DNA of 64,000 bases from Porites lobata (taxonomy: Eukaryota > Cnidaria > Anthozoa > Scleractinia > Poritidae), in contig CALNXK010000007.1 of assembly GCA_942486035.1 (NCBI GenBank), positions 3,238,501 through 3,302,500 on the forward strand, read 5' to 3'. The notes beneath the pieces were generated by a model. That model made no database searches and was not told the DNA's origin. It was given only the letters and a program-made list of their open reading frames with translations. Made by a program: the position numbers and the translations under genes. Positions within the stretch are counted from its first letter, which is position 1; the number at the start of each line of letters is the position of its first letter. This document shows positions 1-11,192 of the stretch, one piece after another.

Positions 1-760
1 GAGCGCTTTTCGCCATTTTGTGTTGCCAATGCCGGGAAATCGTGGGTTGAAATGTCTGTTATTCGGAGACATGACTGCGCCTTCTTGATTAGGAGCAAGA
101 CACGGATTAATTGGTGACGATAAAAAGTCGTGCCTGCGGCGGCCTCTGCTACTGCTGCCATTACCATCGTTCACATCAATATACTCATCAACATTAACTG
201 CGCATTCGGCTTTTCGCGCAAAACCTCCAATACCTCCTCGCGGGAGTTTGTGCCATTCAGTTCCTCCTCCACTGACACGAAATTTAAGATCTGTTAGTGC
301 CGCTGTGGCAAGATTTTCTTCTGCCGCCTTGTTGCAAACCTTCCACTTGTTTGCAAATTCCAATCTGAAAGGATTCCCAGCAAGAAGATCTCGTCTTCGC
401 CGAAGGGGATCGTTTGAATAACCCACCTTAACGAGTGGGGGTGGGTAGATGCCCGCGTCACTCCCCACCATTTTAATGATATATACATTAACCAGGATCA
501 GTTGGCTGTGACCTGGGAGACGGGCACTTAGAGCTAGTTTCCTCGGATTCTGGACAACGCGGATTACTCCCTCTTCCTTTCTTGCGGTCGGGCGAACCGT
601 TGTTGTCGCCACCGTTCTTGCCTTTGCCGCCGTTGTGTCCGTGTTTTTGTCCGGTTCGTCTTCCAGAGGGCTTACTATATGTTCTGCGATTGAGAACTGT
701 TCTTTTGTTAGCTTCTTCTTCGGCGGATTCTATATAACCATTCTGCAACATCCACACCAG
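1..760 (-). pseudogene. GIY-YIG (T5orf172/MUG113-like) gene, copy A, frameshifted and cut by window edge
   Basis: Read leftwards from about 760, the sequence matches copy D (59 kb): a basic, Gly/Asn/Lys-rich region ending in PTDPG, then a GIY-YIG-type domain. One extra base near 487-489 breaks the frame just after DPG. Past it the frame stays open to position 1, with KVGYSNDPLRRRR, an AAEENL helix and GGGTEW, equivalent to the second motif, catalytic Arg, middle Glu and final Glu of the family. It ends with an APNQ...NTKW tail like those of copies B and C. A second small insertion lies near 730. The family is in the GIY-YIG nuclease superfamily, so a DNA-cutting ancestor is likely. The gene runs out of the window at the left. 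The frameshift could be real decay or an assembly error. Confidence 0.6.
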
Positions 761-1066
761 CTTTGTTAGAAAAGAAAAGAAAAACTATAAAATCCTGATT
801 TTTTGGACCCCTTGCATATGGAAAATAAATAAATAGGTTAGAAAGATCGAAACACCGGAATCTGAAAAAAACAACAACAACTGGTGAATGGCCGTAAAAG
901 GGAAATCAGTCTTCATTTTGGTCCAAATAATCGGAATCGGAGCTTAATTTGTTCAAAACTAAATAACCTTCCGGTAATTTGACAATATTTATATATTTTT
1001 CACTCTTACACTACAGTGTATTAGGCTTCACTTAAAGTTAAGGTGTGCAAGTAAACCAGGTGCCCG
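370..1066. repeat. Duplicated flank of GIY-YIG copy A, paralogous to 59030-59682
   Basis: From the GIY-YIG coding part through the upstream sequence (ccccttgcatatggaaaat, ttacactacagtg, then ggtgtgcaagtaaacc), this block matches 59030-59682 in the same orientation. Similarity stops just after the aaaccagg motif. The duplicated unit therefore includes the upstream, promoter-side sequence as well as the coding part. Confidence 0.7.
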
Positions 1067-1079
1067 TACATTTTTGGGG

Positions 1080-2480
1080 TTTACAAAGTGAAAAAAGTCA
1101 AGTGTAGTCATTCCCTGTTTCGAACTCTACACGACACGCAGCAGAAATTGGACATACATCGCACATCTTTTTAGGTTTTGAGACCGGCACAAACATAAAT
1201 CCTTTTTTTCTCTAAAATAGGCAGGGTCTAGTCTCCAAAATAGGAGGTTTCATTGACAGATCATACACGTTTGTATTTCATCTATTCTTTCGCTGGTTTA
1301 AACGACCTAACTTCATATTATTCCTTTCGAGTGTGGGCCTCTATCTAATTCTTCACCAAATTTTACGGCTGTGATCGATTTCTTTGTCGCTGAGGCAGTG
1401 TCTTTCATTCTTTGCTGACTATTTATAAATATTTTCTCTGACGGTCCTTGTATTATAATTATAAACTTTGGTTTTTGTGTGGCTTAATATTTGAGGGCTT
1501 TTACGCTGGTAAATTGGCTTTTTGAAAATTGATTTTATGTGGTACTTTTGTATTTTTTAGGTTAAATTGTTGCTTGCTCTTTAAAGTAAATTGTTGCTGC
1601 GGTTGTTTTGCTGAACTTGTCATCCTGTGGTGTTGCTCCTGCAGGCATTTGTTTGAATATGTTTGATAGTTCCTCAAAAAAAAATAACAAAAACAACAAC
1701 AAAAACAAAGTGGGTGTTGTAATTATTGATAAATATTGTTAAATTTTGTGTATGAGAACATTAAGTTATTTATATAGTAATTGAACACAACTGAGCTGGG
1801 TGAAGTACATAAATTCACAACTGTTAATTTACAATTTGATTATTCCATAATGAATTAGGTGAAAAGGGAAATAATTATAGTGTTTGCAATTAAATAGTTA
1901 GATATAATAGTAATTAAAAGGAAAGTGGCTTAATATTTATCTTATAATCTTTTAGTAGGAATAATAATTATATTAGTTAAGGAGAAAGCAAAGAAAAAGC
2001 TACATTAACATGAATAAAAGAATGGCATTTATTGTAATATTGCTAGCAACTGTTTTGTTGTATGATTTAGTGTTTCATACTACTTGTTTTTTCCCTGAGC
2101 AATGCTATTGGTGCATCTGGTGGCATCTGTTCTATACAGTCACAGTTACATGCCTTTTGCTGTATTACATTATCTTGTTGAACCTTTCTCCAACTCAAAC
2201 TCTGGCAGTGGGCCATATCATTCAGTTCCCTTTTACTTAGCAGCCACTGTCCTCACTGTCCTCTGACTCTATCTGCTCTACCCTGTGGATTTCTTGCACT
2301 TTCTTATTTGGTAATCTCAACAACAGTTGGCAAGAGCTTTGATGCTAACTCTGTCTATCCCACAGATCTTCCCCTGTTGTTCCCTTCTTTGAATATTTTC
2401 TTTGGCATGTTATCAATTGGTTATCCTTGTATAAAACTGGTTGAATATCATTACCCTGGCTTTTGCTTTGCTATGGTGTT
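1080..2480. other. Stretch without a recognisable gene
   Basis: AT-rich sequence with short A-rich runs (for example 1676-1710). A 76-codon hydrophobic frame at 2010-2240 has no recognisable family and is probably chance. It could be promoter or intron sequence for the ubiquitin-like fragment that follows; nothing in it proves that. Confidence 0.4.
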
Positions 2481-2483
2481 CAG

Positions 2484-3372
2484 GTCAAAAAGGTTACGTT
2501 ACATCTATTTTAGTTGTTGATGCAATAGGAAATTCACACTCTTTTACCTTTGCCCCACATGGAATGGTCTTTGACTTGAAATCACACATTAATTCAAAAT
2601 TCAACATAACAAGTGATTTATACTGGCTTTCAAATAAAGGAAAATCATTACAACATGACTTTGTGCCTTTACAGGAAATATCAGCAGGCCAGTGTTATAA
2701 TGAATGGGCGTTTAACTGGAGGTGCAAAATGTTGCCTTAAGGGGTGCGAAAATGATATTGGCATTGGAAAATTTGACAGCTTAATTGGATGGTATGAATT
2801 GAAGTTGTCCCCAAGAACTTACTGATTAACATGATGTTAACAATCTAAGAGTGTGTAACAAACAGTATTCTAGTTTGGCATCGGAGGGCACAAGCCCGCA
2901 AAGGGTAAAACTCAATCCAAAACCGGAAGTGACGCCTATCATGGAATTTTGAAGGTCAATCCATGCATTGTGCAATGTTCACAGAGCAAAAAAAAATGTC
3001 TGTCTTTCCAGTGACATTCCCTGCCTGAAACACAATATTAATGTGTTTAACAGTTTCACTTTGTTTTCAGTGGCATGCAACTTTCTAGATGAGACATATG
3101 GAAGTAAAACTGACTTTCACTATCACCTATATCAAGCTAGAGATTCAAATGATAAATCTCAAGTAAACTACATGTGCACGTCATGTCAACCATTCTTTTT
3201 AAAATCTGTCAAAATACAGGATGAGTACAAGAAAGCTCACGCTATGTTTGAAAAGACACAAAAAAGTGCCAATCCATCAATTTTAACTGCTGACCCTGTG
3301 ATTCAAGCCAAATCAAAAGCAGGGAGCATCACTTCCACTCAAGCATCTGGGGAACCAGAAAGCAACATTTGA
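2484..3372 (+). pseudogene. Ubiquitin-like plus Cys-rich gene fragment, frameshifted
   Basis: After a possible acceptor (tgttcag, ending 2483) the frame reads a ubiquitin-like stretch: VFDLKSHINSKFNITSDLYW, then NKGKSLQHDF and PLQEI. A one-base shift near 2685-2695 is needed to continue into a second frame with NGRLTGG (ubiquitin-tail-like) and CCLKGC, ending at a stop at 2823-2825. A further possible exon begins after ttttcag at 3070 with CNFLDETYG, a CTSC motif, a charged helical part and a Ser/Thr-rich tail ending 3372. This looks like a decayed or retro-altered copy of a ubiquitin-fold protein with a Cys cluster. Two separate exons with unrecognised splice sites are an alternative. The protein family is not identified beyond the fold. 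Confidence 0.4.
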
Positions 3373-3529
3373 GTTGCTTGCTCACTGAATTTGGAGAAAA
3401 ATACCGGAGACTGCTCCCAGTCGAAAGCGACCGCGACTACCTTTGTGAGTGACGATCTTATAATTTTCCATTAAGGAGTTGCAAGCTCTTGTAAGCGAGC
3501 GTTTAACTCTATTTTGGTTCTATGCTCTC

Positions 3530-4545
3530 ATTGAACTACTATAGTGTGGTTATTGAATACTGTCGTGGTTATTGAACTGTTGTGTGGTCACTGAAATGAT
3601 TGTCTTTTAATTTTCTGAACTATGCACACAAAACACAAAAACAAGAAAATAATTTAAGGGCAGATTCATTCAGAGTTTCTTGTCAGTGATTAAAAGGTCT
3701 TAGAACTATTTTGGCAATTCTCCACCTTAACCTTAAAATGTCATTTACAATAATATTTGACATGCAACGTATTTCCTTTGAGATCTTGTCGCCATTTTGT
3801 GTTGTTATGTCCGTAGTTTGTTGCCATTTTTGCGGCTGCTTGATTAGGGGCACGATTAATGGACGACACAACTAAGCCACGGTCTCCCTCCTCTTCCGAC
3901 TCTTCATCCTCTACAATATAATCCTCAATTGTTTCTCTAACTATTTCTGCAAATTCGTCTATATCATCTAAATCATCTTCGACTCGGAACCATTCTGTTC
4001 CTCCATCCCAACTAAGGCGAAGCCCTCTTCCCCTCAGTTCATCTTTGGCCGCATCTTCCGCTTCCTTCATGTTGGAATCCCACCAGGTATATACACATGT
4101 CAGTTCGTGAAGATTTCCAATATTAAGTGTCCTTCTTCGTTGATCGCAATCGCTTGACCAGCCTATCTCCGCGAATGGTGGCGCACTGTGGCCTTCGCAG
4201 TCCTCCATAATCATGATATAAACGTAGCCAGGGTCAGTTGGTTGCACTCTGGCACTTGATCTCGACACCGTTTTGTTGGCCTCATCTCCGGTGGGTTGTA
4301 GCCATTTTGTGGAGCTCACATCTGTTTCGTTGTAAGGAAAACAAAAGCAACAAGCTTTTCTTACTTTAAAATTCCGAAGCATCGGGAGTGTAGAGTAGAA
4401 GTGAGTTTGATTCAAATAATCAGGATCGAAATTTCTTAGGCTCGACAATAGTTTCTAAGAGACAATTTTTTTAGGTGCGCAAGTACCCTCTAACTCTAAA
4501 GAAAAAGGCTCGTCTATTTTCTATTTTGTTTATAAGAAGCACTCG
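3530..4545. repeat. Duplicated unit carrying GIY-YIG copy B, paralogous to 36240-37300
   Basis: The block begins with short phrases such as gtggttattgaactg, runs through the coding frame and ends in ggtgcgcaagtaccc plus about 60 more bases. The same order and orientation recur at 36240-37300. The right end abuts LINE sequence here but unrelated sequence in the other copy, so about 4545 marks a boundary of the duplicated unit. Confidence 0.7.
3741..4448 (-). CDS. GIY-YIG nuclease-superfamily protein (T5orf172/MUG113-like), copy B
   Basis: An open frame of 235 codons. Residues 74-77 (GYVY) and 94-96 (EIG) match the two short motifs that name the GIY-YIG fold. RRR at 104-106 gives the catalytic-Arg position, AED at 130-132 the acidic helix and GGTEWF at 149-154 the terminal Glu-Trp typical of the T5orf172/MUG113 branch. 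A very acidic segment (about 156-190) and a conserved tail (APNQAAAKMATNYGHNN) follow. The N-terminal ~45 residues include CCFCF and could be a mis-joined leader, because related copies A and D show a possible splice acceptor at this point. The second motif (EIGW) is weaker than KVGY of copy C. A DNA endonuclease or DNA-binding role is inferred from the fold; its multicopy state suggests a mobile or recently spread gene. Confidence 0.6.
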   Translation of the reverse strand: MSSLRNFDPDYLNQTHFYSTLPMLRNFKVRKACCFCFPYNETDVSSTKWLQPTGDEANKTVSRSSARVQPTDPGYVYIMIMEDCEGHSAPPFAEIGWSSDCDQRRRTLNIGNLHELTCVYTWWDSNMKEAEDAAKDELRGRGLRLSWDGGTEWFRVEDDLDDIDEFAEIVRETIEDYIVEDEESEEEGDRGLVVSSINRAPNQAAAKMATNYGHNNTKWRQDLKGNTLHVKYYCK

Positions 4546-5323
4546 GCTGCTAATCAGATTGATGCGGTCGTTGCCGTGCAACGCTGTATGTCGGACATTC
4601 CTACGTGGATGCTTACGGATAAGCTCAAACTTAATGATGACAAAACTGAGTTCATGTTGCTTGGTGCAAAACAGCAACTTTCCAAAGTAAATATTGATAG
4701 CCTTATCGTAGGAAGCATTGACGTTGCTCCTGTCACTGTGGCAAGAAATTTAGGGACATGGTTCGATTCTAACTTGAATCTCCAGGGGCAGATCCACAAT
4801 ACTTGCAAATCTGGGTTTTTTCATTTATACAATATTTGGCGTATCCGAAAGTATCTGTCCCCGGAATTAGCACGCACTTTGGTCCATGCTTTTATCATTG
4901 TTCGTATAGATTACTGCAACAGCCTTCTCTTTTTTTTAACCTCTGTTCATCTACTTAAACTGCAACGCTTGCAGAATGCAGCTGCTCGGCTTATATCTAA
5001 TGTTCCTCGCTACAGTCACATAACACCAGTACTATGATCGTTACATTAGCTTCCTGTCAAATTTCGTATTGATTTTAAAATACTTCTTCGTACTTTTAAA
5101 GCTATCTACGGTCATGCGCCTGGTTACTTAATTGATTTAATCGCTATTAAAGAACAGCCGCGCGATAATTTTCGTTCAGCTAGAGGTCTTATATTAAAGA
5201 ATCCCGGTTTAAAACTGAAAATGACTTTAGGGGACCGTGCTTTTTCATCTGCTGCCCCTAATTTATGGAACAATCTACCACTCGACATCCGTCTTGCGGA
5301 CAGTATCGAACGTTTTAACTAGT
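4546..5323 (+). pseudogene. LINE reverse transcriptase fragment (CR1/L2-like), 3' part of ORF2
   Basis: The translated sequence reads the post-catalytic part of a non-LTR reverse transcriptase: MLTDKLKLNDDKTEFMLLG, RNLGTWFDSN, RKYLSPELARTLVHAF, RIDYCNSLL, LQRLQNAAARLI. A stop at 5035-5037 and another shortly after interrupt the reading, then the same frame continues through FRIDFKILLRTFKAIYGHAP and LWNNLPLDIRLADS. These are the standard C-terminal blocks of CR1/L2/Jockey-type elements. The endonuclease, the YADD catalytic motif and a 3' tail are absent, so this is a dead 5'- and 3'-truncated copy joined directly to the right end of the GIY-YIG unit. Confidence 0.85.
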
Positions 5324-5329
5324 GAATGT

Positions 5330-6415
5330 CCGTAAAAATCAAACAAAAATCGAAAAGTCGTGGCCACAGTCAAAAACTCGATTCTGCTCATTTTTTGTCC
5401 AGGGAAAGGCTAAGGTACTACCTTCAGTAATATGGAACTAGTTTTTTGAAATACCCTTTTCTTTTGAAATAAACGGTTAAAAATAATTTTGCCGTACTGT
5501 ATTTGGCCATGCGCCAGCCCAAAATTTCACTATGTTCAAAATAATCGTGTTCGATCTAAAACATAGCAGCCAGTCTTCTTTTGCTTTTACTATTCAGTAG
5601 GGCCTTGTTTTATTAAAATATATGGATAGTTTTCGTCTCAGGTTATTTCTGTAAGAAATAAACTCGAAATCTGAAGGAACATTTACAGCCCTTCAAGGAC
5701 ATGCAAAAGCAGGGTTAAATCATCGCGATGGAGAGGCATGTGGTGGTACGTGAAAATCGTTGATATTACTACCATAAATTCCTAAAATACAGTCGTTAAA
5801 AGTTACAGTTTTGTTTTTCTGGGATCTTGTAAAGTTTTCGAGCGGGTGCCGACTGAATTTCCATAAAATCGCAACGCTGACCTAAAATTTAGGTCACAAA
5901 CAACAAGGCGTCACACGATAGATTCGAGATAGATAAATGACAATTTTGGCTCATTTATCGTCATCTGTAGTCATTGTGTTGCTTAAATGATACAGGAAAG
6001 GTAAAATAGTGTGTTTTTCAAAGTGTTGCCTTCATTCTGGACTATAACTGTAAAATAAAGATTCGATTTGCAGAAATTCAATTAACCATTGGTTTGAAAG
6101 ATTTTCCTTACTTTCTTTAATCACAACCCGCGGGGACGGGTTTTTCAAAGCTACAATAGGTGAAGATGACCCAACATTACTGCAAAATTTGATTGCAGAT
6201 AGGAAAGCTGACTTAAAAGCAAATTCAGTTTTTTAATTCTTTTTGTCAGTCTAAAATTTGATGATTGGATGCTCTAAAAAAATAGTGAACATTATCGGAT
6301 AAAGTGCTTTCGAACAACAGAAAAAGAAACCAGCCCTTTTCAAAAATTTAACGGCTCCGCCAAGGTTAGCGCTAAACCGGCCTTCCATGGTGAAGTAAAT
6401 TTAAGCACACATCTC
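5330..6415. other. Stretch without a recognisable gene
   Basis: No open frame resembles a protein family on either strand, and I see no convincing hairpin or tandem array. A relic or intronic origin cannot be judged from the sequence. Confidence 0.4.
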
Positions 6416-6419
6416 TGAA

Positions 6420-6800
6420 GTACATTAACTTTAAATCACAGTCACAATAAAACTGCTTCCAAAAAAATATTGTCTTTGCTTCGGAAGGAAGCTTGATCAC
6501 CACTGTCCTTCCTACTGGCCGGTAATTTAAGATTAGTTAAGGATTAGCTTAGGCTGTATAAGAAATAATAATGAATTATAATTATAATGATTATGATAAA
6601 ACATTCGAAATAAAAAAAAATTTAACTTCTCGAAAATTGCTAAGTAAAATAGTCACACTAAAATGAAAGGAAGGAAGCTTACCAAATGTTCTCAGACGAT
6701 TTCTTGTCTTTGCCTCTTGCTGGTCTGCGATGAAATGGAGCTTAACAATGACATACTCCTTTTATAGCCGGTATTAGAGAATAAACGTGACTGGTTTTCT
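6420..6800. repeat. Left flank paralogous to 50340-51035
   Basis: Phrases such as tgtctttgctt..ggaaggaagct (about 6470), aagcttaccaa.tgtt (about 6677) and cagacgatttctt are shared in the same order with 50340-51035. The paralogy stops near 6800-6857, just before the 140-bp arrays begin, and resumes near 13100 on the other side. This is what an insertion into a copy of this repeat would give. Confidence 0.5.
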
Positions 6801-6856
6801 GACCTCACTGTAGCCTGCGAGACTCCATCGGTGTTAGTGGTGATAAGAAGGGTCTC

Positions 6857-7362
6857 CATTGGTACCAATGGTACAATTGGTACCAATGGAAAAGCACCCT
6901 ATTCCAATGGTTCTATTGGTGACTATGCATCTCATTAAGAGGACTTAGATTATTTTCTCATGTTGTCTGGCTGGGTGCAGGGCAATTCCGATGGTCCATT
7001 GGTACCAATGGTACGATTGGTACCAATGGAAAACCACCCTATTCTAATGGTTCTATTGGTGACTATGCATCTCATTAAGGGGACTTAGATTATTTTCTCA
7101 TGTGGTGTGCCTCGGTACAGGGCAATTCCAATGGTCCATTGGTACCAATGGTACGATTGGTACCAATGGAAAAGCACCCTATTCCAATGGTTCTATTGGT
7201 GACTATGCATCTCATTAAGGGGAACCCGCAGGCGTGAGACTCATGCCTAAGGCGTGAGAGTTCGCAAGTATACATTGGTAACAATGGTACGATTGGTACC
7301 AATGGAAAAGCACCCTATTCCATTGGTTCTATTGGTGAATATGCATCCATTGAGGGGAGTTA
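6857..7362. repeat. 140-bp tandem repeat array (about 3.6 units)
   Basis: Units start at 6857, 6997, 7137 and 7273. Each opens with cattggtaccaatggtac and a second ttggtaccaatgg, followed by a conserved body (ggttctattggtgactatgc) and a spacer ending caattccaatggtc. The KpnI-like core ggtacc is palindromic and recurs every ~16 bases within the unit head. The third unit has a different spacer tail (gcgtgagactcatgcc). The array matches 12862-13035 in inverted orientation. Confidence 0.9.
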
Positions 7363-7364
7363 AA

Positions 7365-8285
7365 ATGTTGTTACCAATAGAAATTGATGTTCAAGCTTCT
7401 TGAAAGTTGTACTCAATTGGCAGATTCTTACTGCTGTTCCATTCATGGTGTTTATTGTTAGAAATAGAGTGTTTTAATTTTATTAACTGGGTTCCCAGTT
7501 CTAGAAAAGAGTATGTGAATGAAGAGAAATTGTGACTTATCGATAGAAGTTTAGACATGTTTCGCGATTTGATTTACAACATGGAAGCTACCAGGAGTTT
7601 TGTTGGTTTACATCTTCATTGTGGCAGTCTAGCAAATATAACATAAGAAATAAAAATCTCCATCGATTCATATGTTTAGTGATTGATGAATATCTTGATA
7701 GCCAGCTGAAGAGTTGCTCACAGACTTCTGTGTTGATATTCTGTAGGTAAAAAGGGAAAGTCATTTATAGATTATTCAAAGATAATTACAAAAAATATGT
7801 TAAACATTACAAACAAAAAGGAGTACAGTAAATATATAAAACGTGGAATGGTAAGAGCCAAAAATTAATCACTATAATTATATGTTCATACATAAAATAT
7901 AAGAAACATTGTTTATGAAGTTGTATGCCTAGCAAAGTTGCTTACTTATGAGTTTTCATTTGAAGCCTAAAGCATCTTTGCTTAGTTTTAATTCATTGTC
8001 CAGTGAGTTCCCTTATTCACTGGTCTGTAATAGAAGCTTCTCTGGTTAGTCACTGATTTAAATAAGGGAATATGTAGCAATTGTGGGTTTCTAGTTTCTT
8101 GCCCACTGATGTTGAATTGTTAAATAAATTTAGGGATAAGATAATCTGGTGCTGAGCTTGTTATACATAGAGGATATTACACGGTGGCGTGCCGTAGTGT
8201 AATGCTCCTTTTATTATATAGCCAAAAAGACATCGATAAAATAAGAGAGGGAAATTACCAAAATTACGTCATCGATAAACTCTTG
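7365..8285. other. Stretch without a recognisable gene
   Basis: AT-rich, with no protein-like frame and no tandem structure. It sits between the 140-bp array and the folded repeat cluster inside the candidate 6.2-kb element, where the missing later exons of the P-loop gene would be expected; I could not find them. Confidence 0.35.
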
Positions 8286-8289
8286 GTGA

Positions 8290-9285
8290 GCCTATGCAAA
8301 AGAAATGACAGACAGTCCTATATGCTCAGTAAATTTGACAAATCGAAAAATTTTAGCTACTCTAATTTTTAACTATCATATGTCGATTAAGAAAAGTCAA
8401 GGAATTCTGAAATACTCTATAGATCTGAAGAATAGGGTTTAGTTTACGTCGGGCTCAGAAGACGAACCATATTTTGTAACCGTTAAAACTTTTTCCAGCT
8501 CGACTGCTGGTGAAGGTGTTGAAAACCCTAAATGACCGGCAGTCCCTATATTCTCCATAAATTTCACAAATCAAAGAAATCCAGCTAAACCAAACTATCA
8601 TATGTAGATTAACAAAAGTGAAGTGATCCTGAAATGCTTTATAGATCTCAAGTCTAGCATTTGGTTTCATATGATAGTTTCGTTTACCTGGAATTTTTCA
8701 ATTTGGTACATTTACTGAGAATATAGAACTGCTGGTCATTTCGTGTTTTGAAAACCTTGACCAAAAGTTGGCTGAAAAGTGTCACAAATTAAACATGGTT
8801 TTGTCTTCCGAGCCTAGCATAAACCAAATGCTAGACTTAAGATCTATAAAGCACTTCAGGATCTATTGACTTTTCTTAATCGACATAGGATCTGGATAGT
8901 TTAGATAAGCTGGAATTTTTTGATTTGGGAAATTTACTGAGAATATAAGACCTTTGCAGTTAGTGTTTTGAAAACCTTGACTGGTAGTCGAGCTGAAAGA
9001 AGTTGTAAGTGTCACAAAACATGGTTTCCTCTTCTGACCTCAGCGTAAACCAAACGCTAGACTCCGTACACCTGCACCGTTCTAGACCTCTTATTTCACT
9101 GGTCCCCGTGTGCGGTTCCATTGTTTTCAAGGATAGGGTGGACTTGAGTTGTAGAACCCATTTCAGGATCGCTTGACTTTTCTTACTCGACATAGGATAG
9201 TTTACATTAGCTGGAATGTTTCGATTTTGTGAACTTTACTGAGGATATAAGACTGCTGGTCATTTAGTGTTTTCAACACTTCGTT
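8290..9285. repeat. Folded cluster of ~250-300-bp repeats (two inverted, three direct)
   Basis: A unit containing ctagcatttggttt, a track like tttatagatct and aactatcatatg.cgatta occurs twice in one orientation (about 8290-8480 and 8500-8668). It then occurs in the opposite orientation (about 8668-8890 and 8890-9195), with a fifth partial copy (about 9195-9285). The turn at about 8665-8670 makes a large imperfect palindrome. The short open frames here are products of the repeat. Confidence 0.7.
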
Positions 9286-9367
9286 ACCAGCCATATAGCC
9301 ACAAGTTTATAATGTTCGCTGTTGTATTTAAAATATTTTTTTTTAAAGGAAAGACCCGAGTCCTTAC

Positions 9368-10874
9368 CTGTTGGTAGCACAATGGCAATCCACAAAATAA
9401 TGGGTTCTGTCCAAAAGTCATTCACTGATGTTGAAGTATGACCCATACAAAAGCTGATCATTGTTAGAATACCAAGAAGAACGGTGGTTTCTCGCTGCTT
9501 CATGCCTTTGCCAAATAACTGACAAATCTGTTAAAGAAAACCATGAACAGAAAGGTCTTTGCATCACATAGTACGAAGATGCGGTATCCTAAAAATATTC
9601 TGTAAATGCGAAATCCACATGCATATGATGAACGTGTGAACACTCGAAAGAAATTTCGTTCATTTCGCCCATCTTGAATTTGAGCCTTCAGGGTCAGCAG
9701 TCGCTCCTTATCCCACGACCGAGAAAAAGAAAAATGGCGTCCTCTGTTTAAAAATTCAAGATTCGCATGGAATGTTGGAGAAAAAAAGATTGGGAGCCTG
9801 TTTTCATCTACGAATAAGAATAGGGCATAATCCTCATCATTAGTTCGTGCTTTATTTTTGTTATTGTTCAAGTCCATACGACGTTTCACATAGACTCTTG
9901 TATGTACCAGCTGATAATTCCACTTAAGGAAAGGCCAACGCACTGAACACCAGTTGCTGTAAAAATCCCGCTGTTTTGCGAGTGTGCCGGTGAAAACTCT
10001 TAAAAATGTTGCGTTTACAAAGAATGCTAATTTTAAAGCGGGAAAAGATTGGGTCTGTTATTCTTCCATGGAGATTTTTATTGTATAGGATAGGACAAGA
10101 TATCAAACAGGGACTAAAAGGGTTGAGTGAAACGTCTGGTTCTTAAAAGTAGCACATGCATAAAAGTGTTGTACTTCTCGAACTACAGCCAAATTTTCAA
10201 AATCTATTCAACAAAAGGGAAACTGAGCGCGACCTTCAAATTCTTGAATGTTCCAAATGTTGAGTGATGTTGTGCTATGGCTAAACAGGGGCACTCAACG
10301 ACGGTTTACTCCAAAATCGTTGAAAACCCCTTTTTACGCTATCCGGAGTACCTTTAGATTTCTAGAAATGCATTCTAAGCGATGCTAACAAATTTTTATC
10401 TTTTCGGTCATCCTAGGGGAACTTATAAGTGTTTGCGAAATTACAAGGGGTTCAGTATTATTTTCCGAAAATTTTAGGAGCAATTTAACGTTTTACGAAA
10501 GTGAGAATTTTTCTGATTCCTCCGCACAATCACATTTTAGAATCCGAAAATTTTAGGCTTCCTTTATCTAAGGAAAATAGTGTAACCTGTGTAGTAAAAT
10601 ATGAAAATCAAACTTCAGAAAATCGTAGGGCATTTATTAGAGAAGCTTCGAAAATTGTACATGAATGGAACGTTCATCTAAATATTTTTAGCCGTGTTCT
10701 CCGAACAGATATTTTACAGAAAACGGTCGTTGGGTGTCCCTGGCTAAATAATGTCAAATTTCCAAAAAGAAGAGTACTTACTTTTCTTAGGTTCTCTGGC
10801 AACAATGTCCAATCCAGATCGTTTTCGTAACATTTTTCCAAATCCACGTCCAATCTTTGCATACTGGCAGCCAT
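9368..10874 (-). pseudogene. First two exons of a P-loop (DUF3987-like) gene, rest missing
   Basis: Exon 1 (10874-10782) starts MAASMQRLDVD, contains DLDWTLLPENLRK and ends at a good donor (gtaagtac). Exon 2 (9527-9368) follows a pyrimidine-rich acceptor (tttaacag) in the same phase. It encodes ICQLFGKGMKQRETTVLLG, a hydrophobic helix, NDFWTEP and WIAIVLPTG, then a donor (gtaagg) one base into the next codon. LPTG is the start of a Walker A loop, which the missing third exon would complete. This architecture is like the DUF3987 ATPase family often carried by cnidarian mobile elements; that match is from memory of family patterns. No later exon is visible down to 6857; a repeat cluster occupies the place. 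The coding joins are inferred. Confidence 0.45.
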
Positions 10875-11190
10875 GACTTTACGGAAGTTTCGAAAATCAC
10901 GCAGGTGTGTAGACTGAAGCGACAACAAGCCAGCGAAATTACAACGTGCTCAGTTTATCCCTAATAGACGTGAACACAATCACTCGAACTTCTAATGTCC
11001 CTAGAGTGCTATCACGCCTCATCCAATAAAAAGGTGAGATAACAGTTAGGTCGCTTCATTTTCAGAATAACAAAGAATACCGAAAAAGTGAGAAAATTGC
11101 ATAACCCTTACAAACAGTAATAAGATAGTAAGAACAATAAAAAATCTCAAAGTGATGTGAAATGTTGCTCACATAACGACGCGTGTTTAT
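10875..11190. promoter_or_regulatory. Possible divergent promoter region
   Basis: This 316-bp gap separates the start codon of the minus-strand P-loop gene from the plus-strand fragment that begins near 11193. The head-to-head arrangement suggests a shared promoter. No TATA box or other motif stands out enough to fix a start site. Confidence 0.25.
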
Positions 11191-11192
11191 AA

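Noticed and set aside
2010..2240. 76-codon hydrophobic frame as a membrane protein
   Set aside because: AT-rich sequence readily gives hydrophobic frames; there is no start context, homology pattern or splice evidence.
3741..4448. 42-base possible mini-intron inside GIY-YIG copy B (gtaagaaaag...cgaaacag)
   Set aside because: It has gt and ag ends but is shorter than usual animal introns and is open in frame, so I kept the continuous reading while noting the uncertain N-terminus.
9500..9943. 147-codon minus-strand frame
   Set aside because: It overlaps the acceptor and intron between the two P-loop gene exons, its sequence has no domain pattern, and the exon model explains the conserved-looking part.
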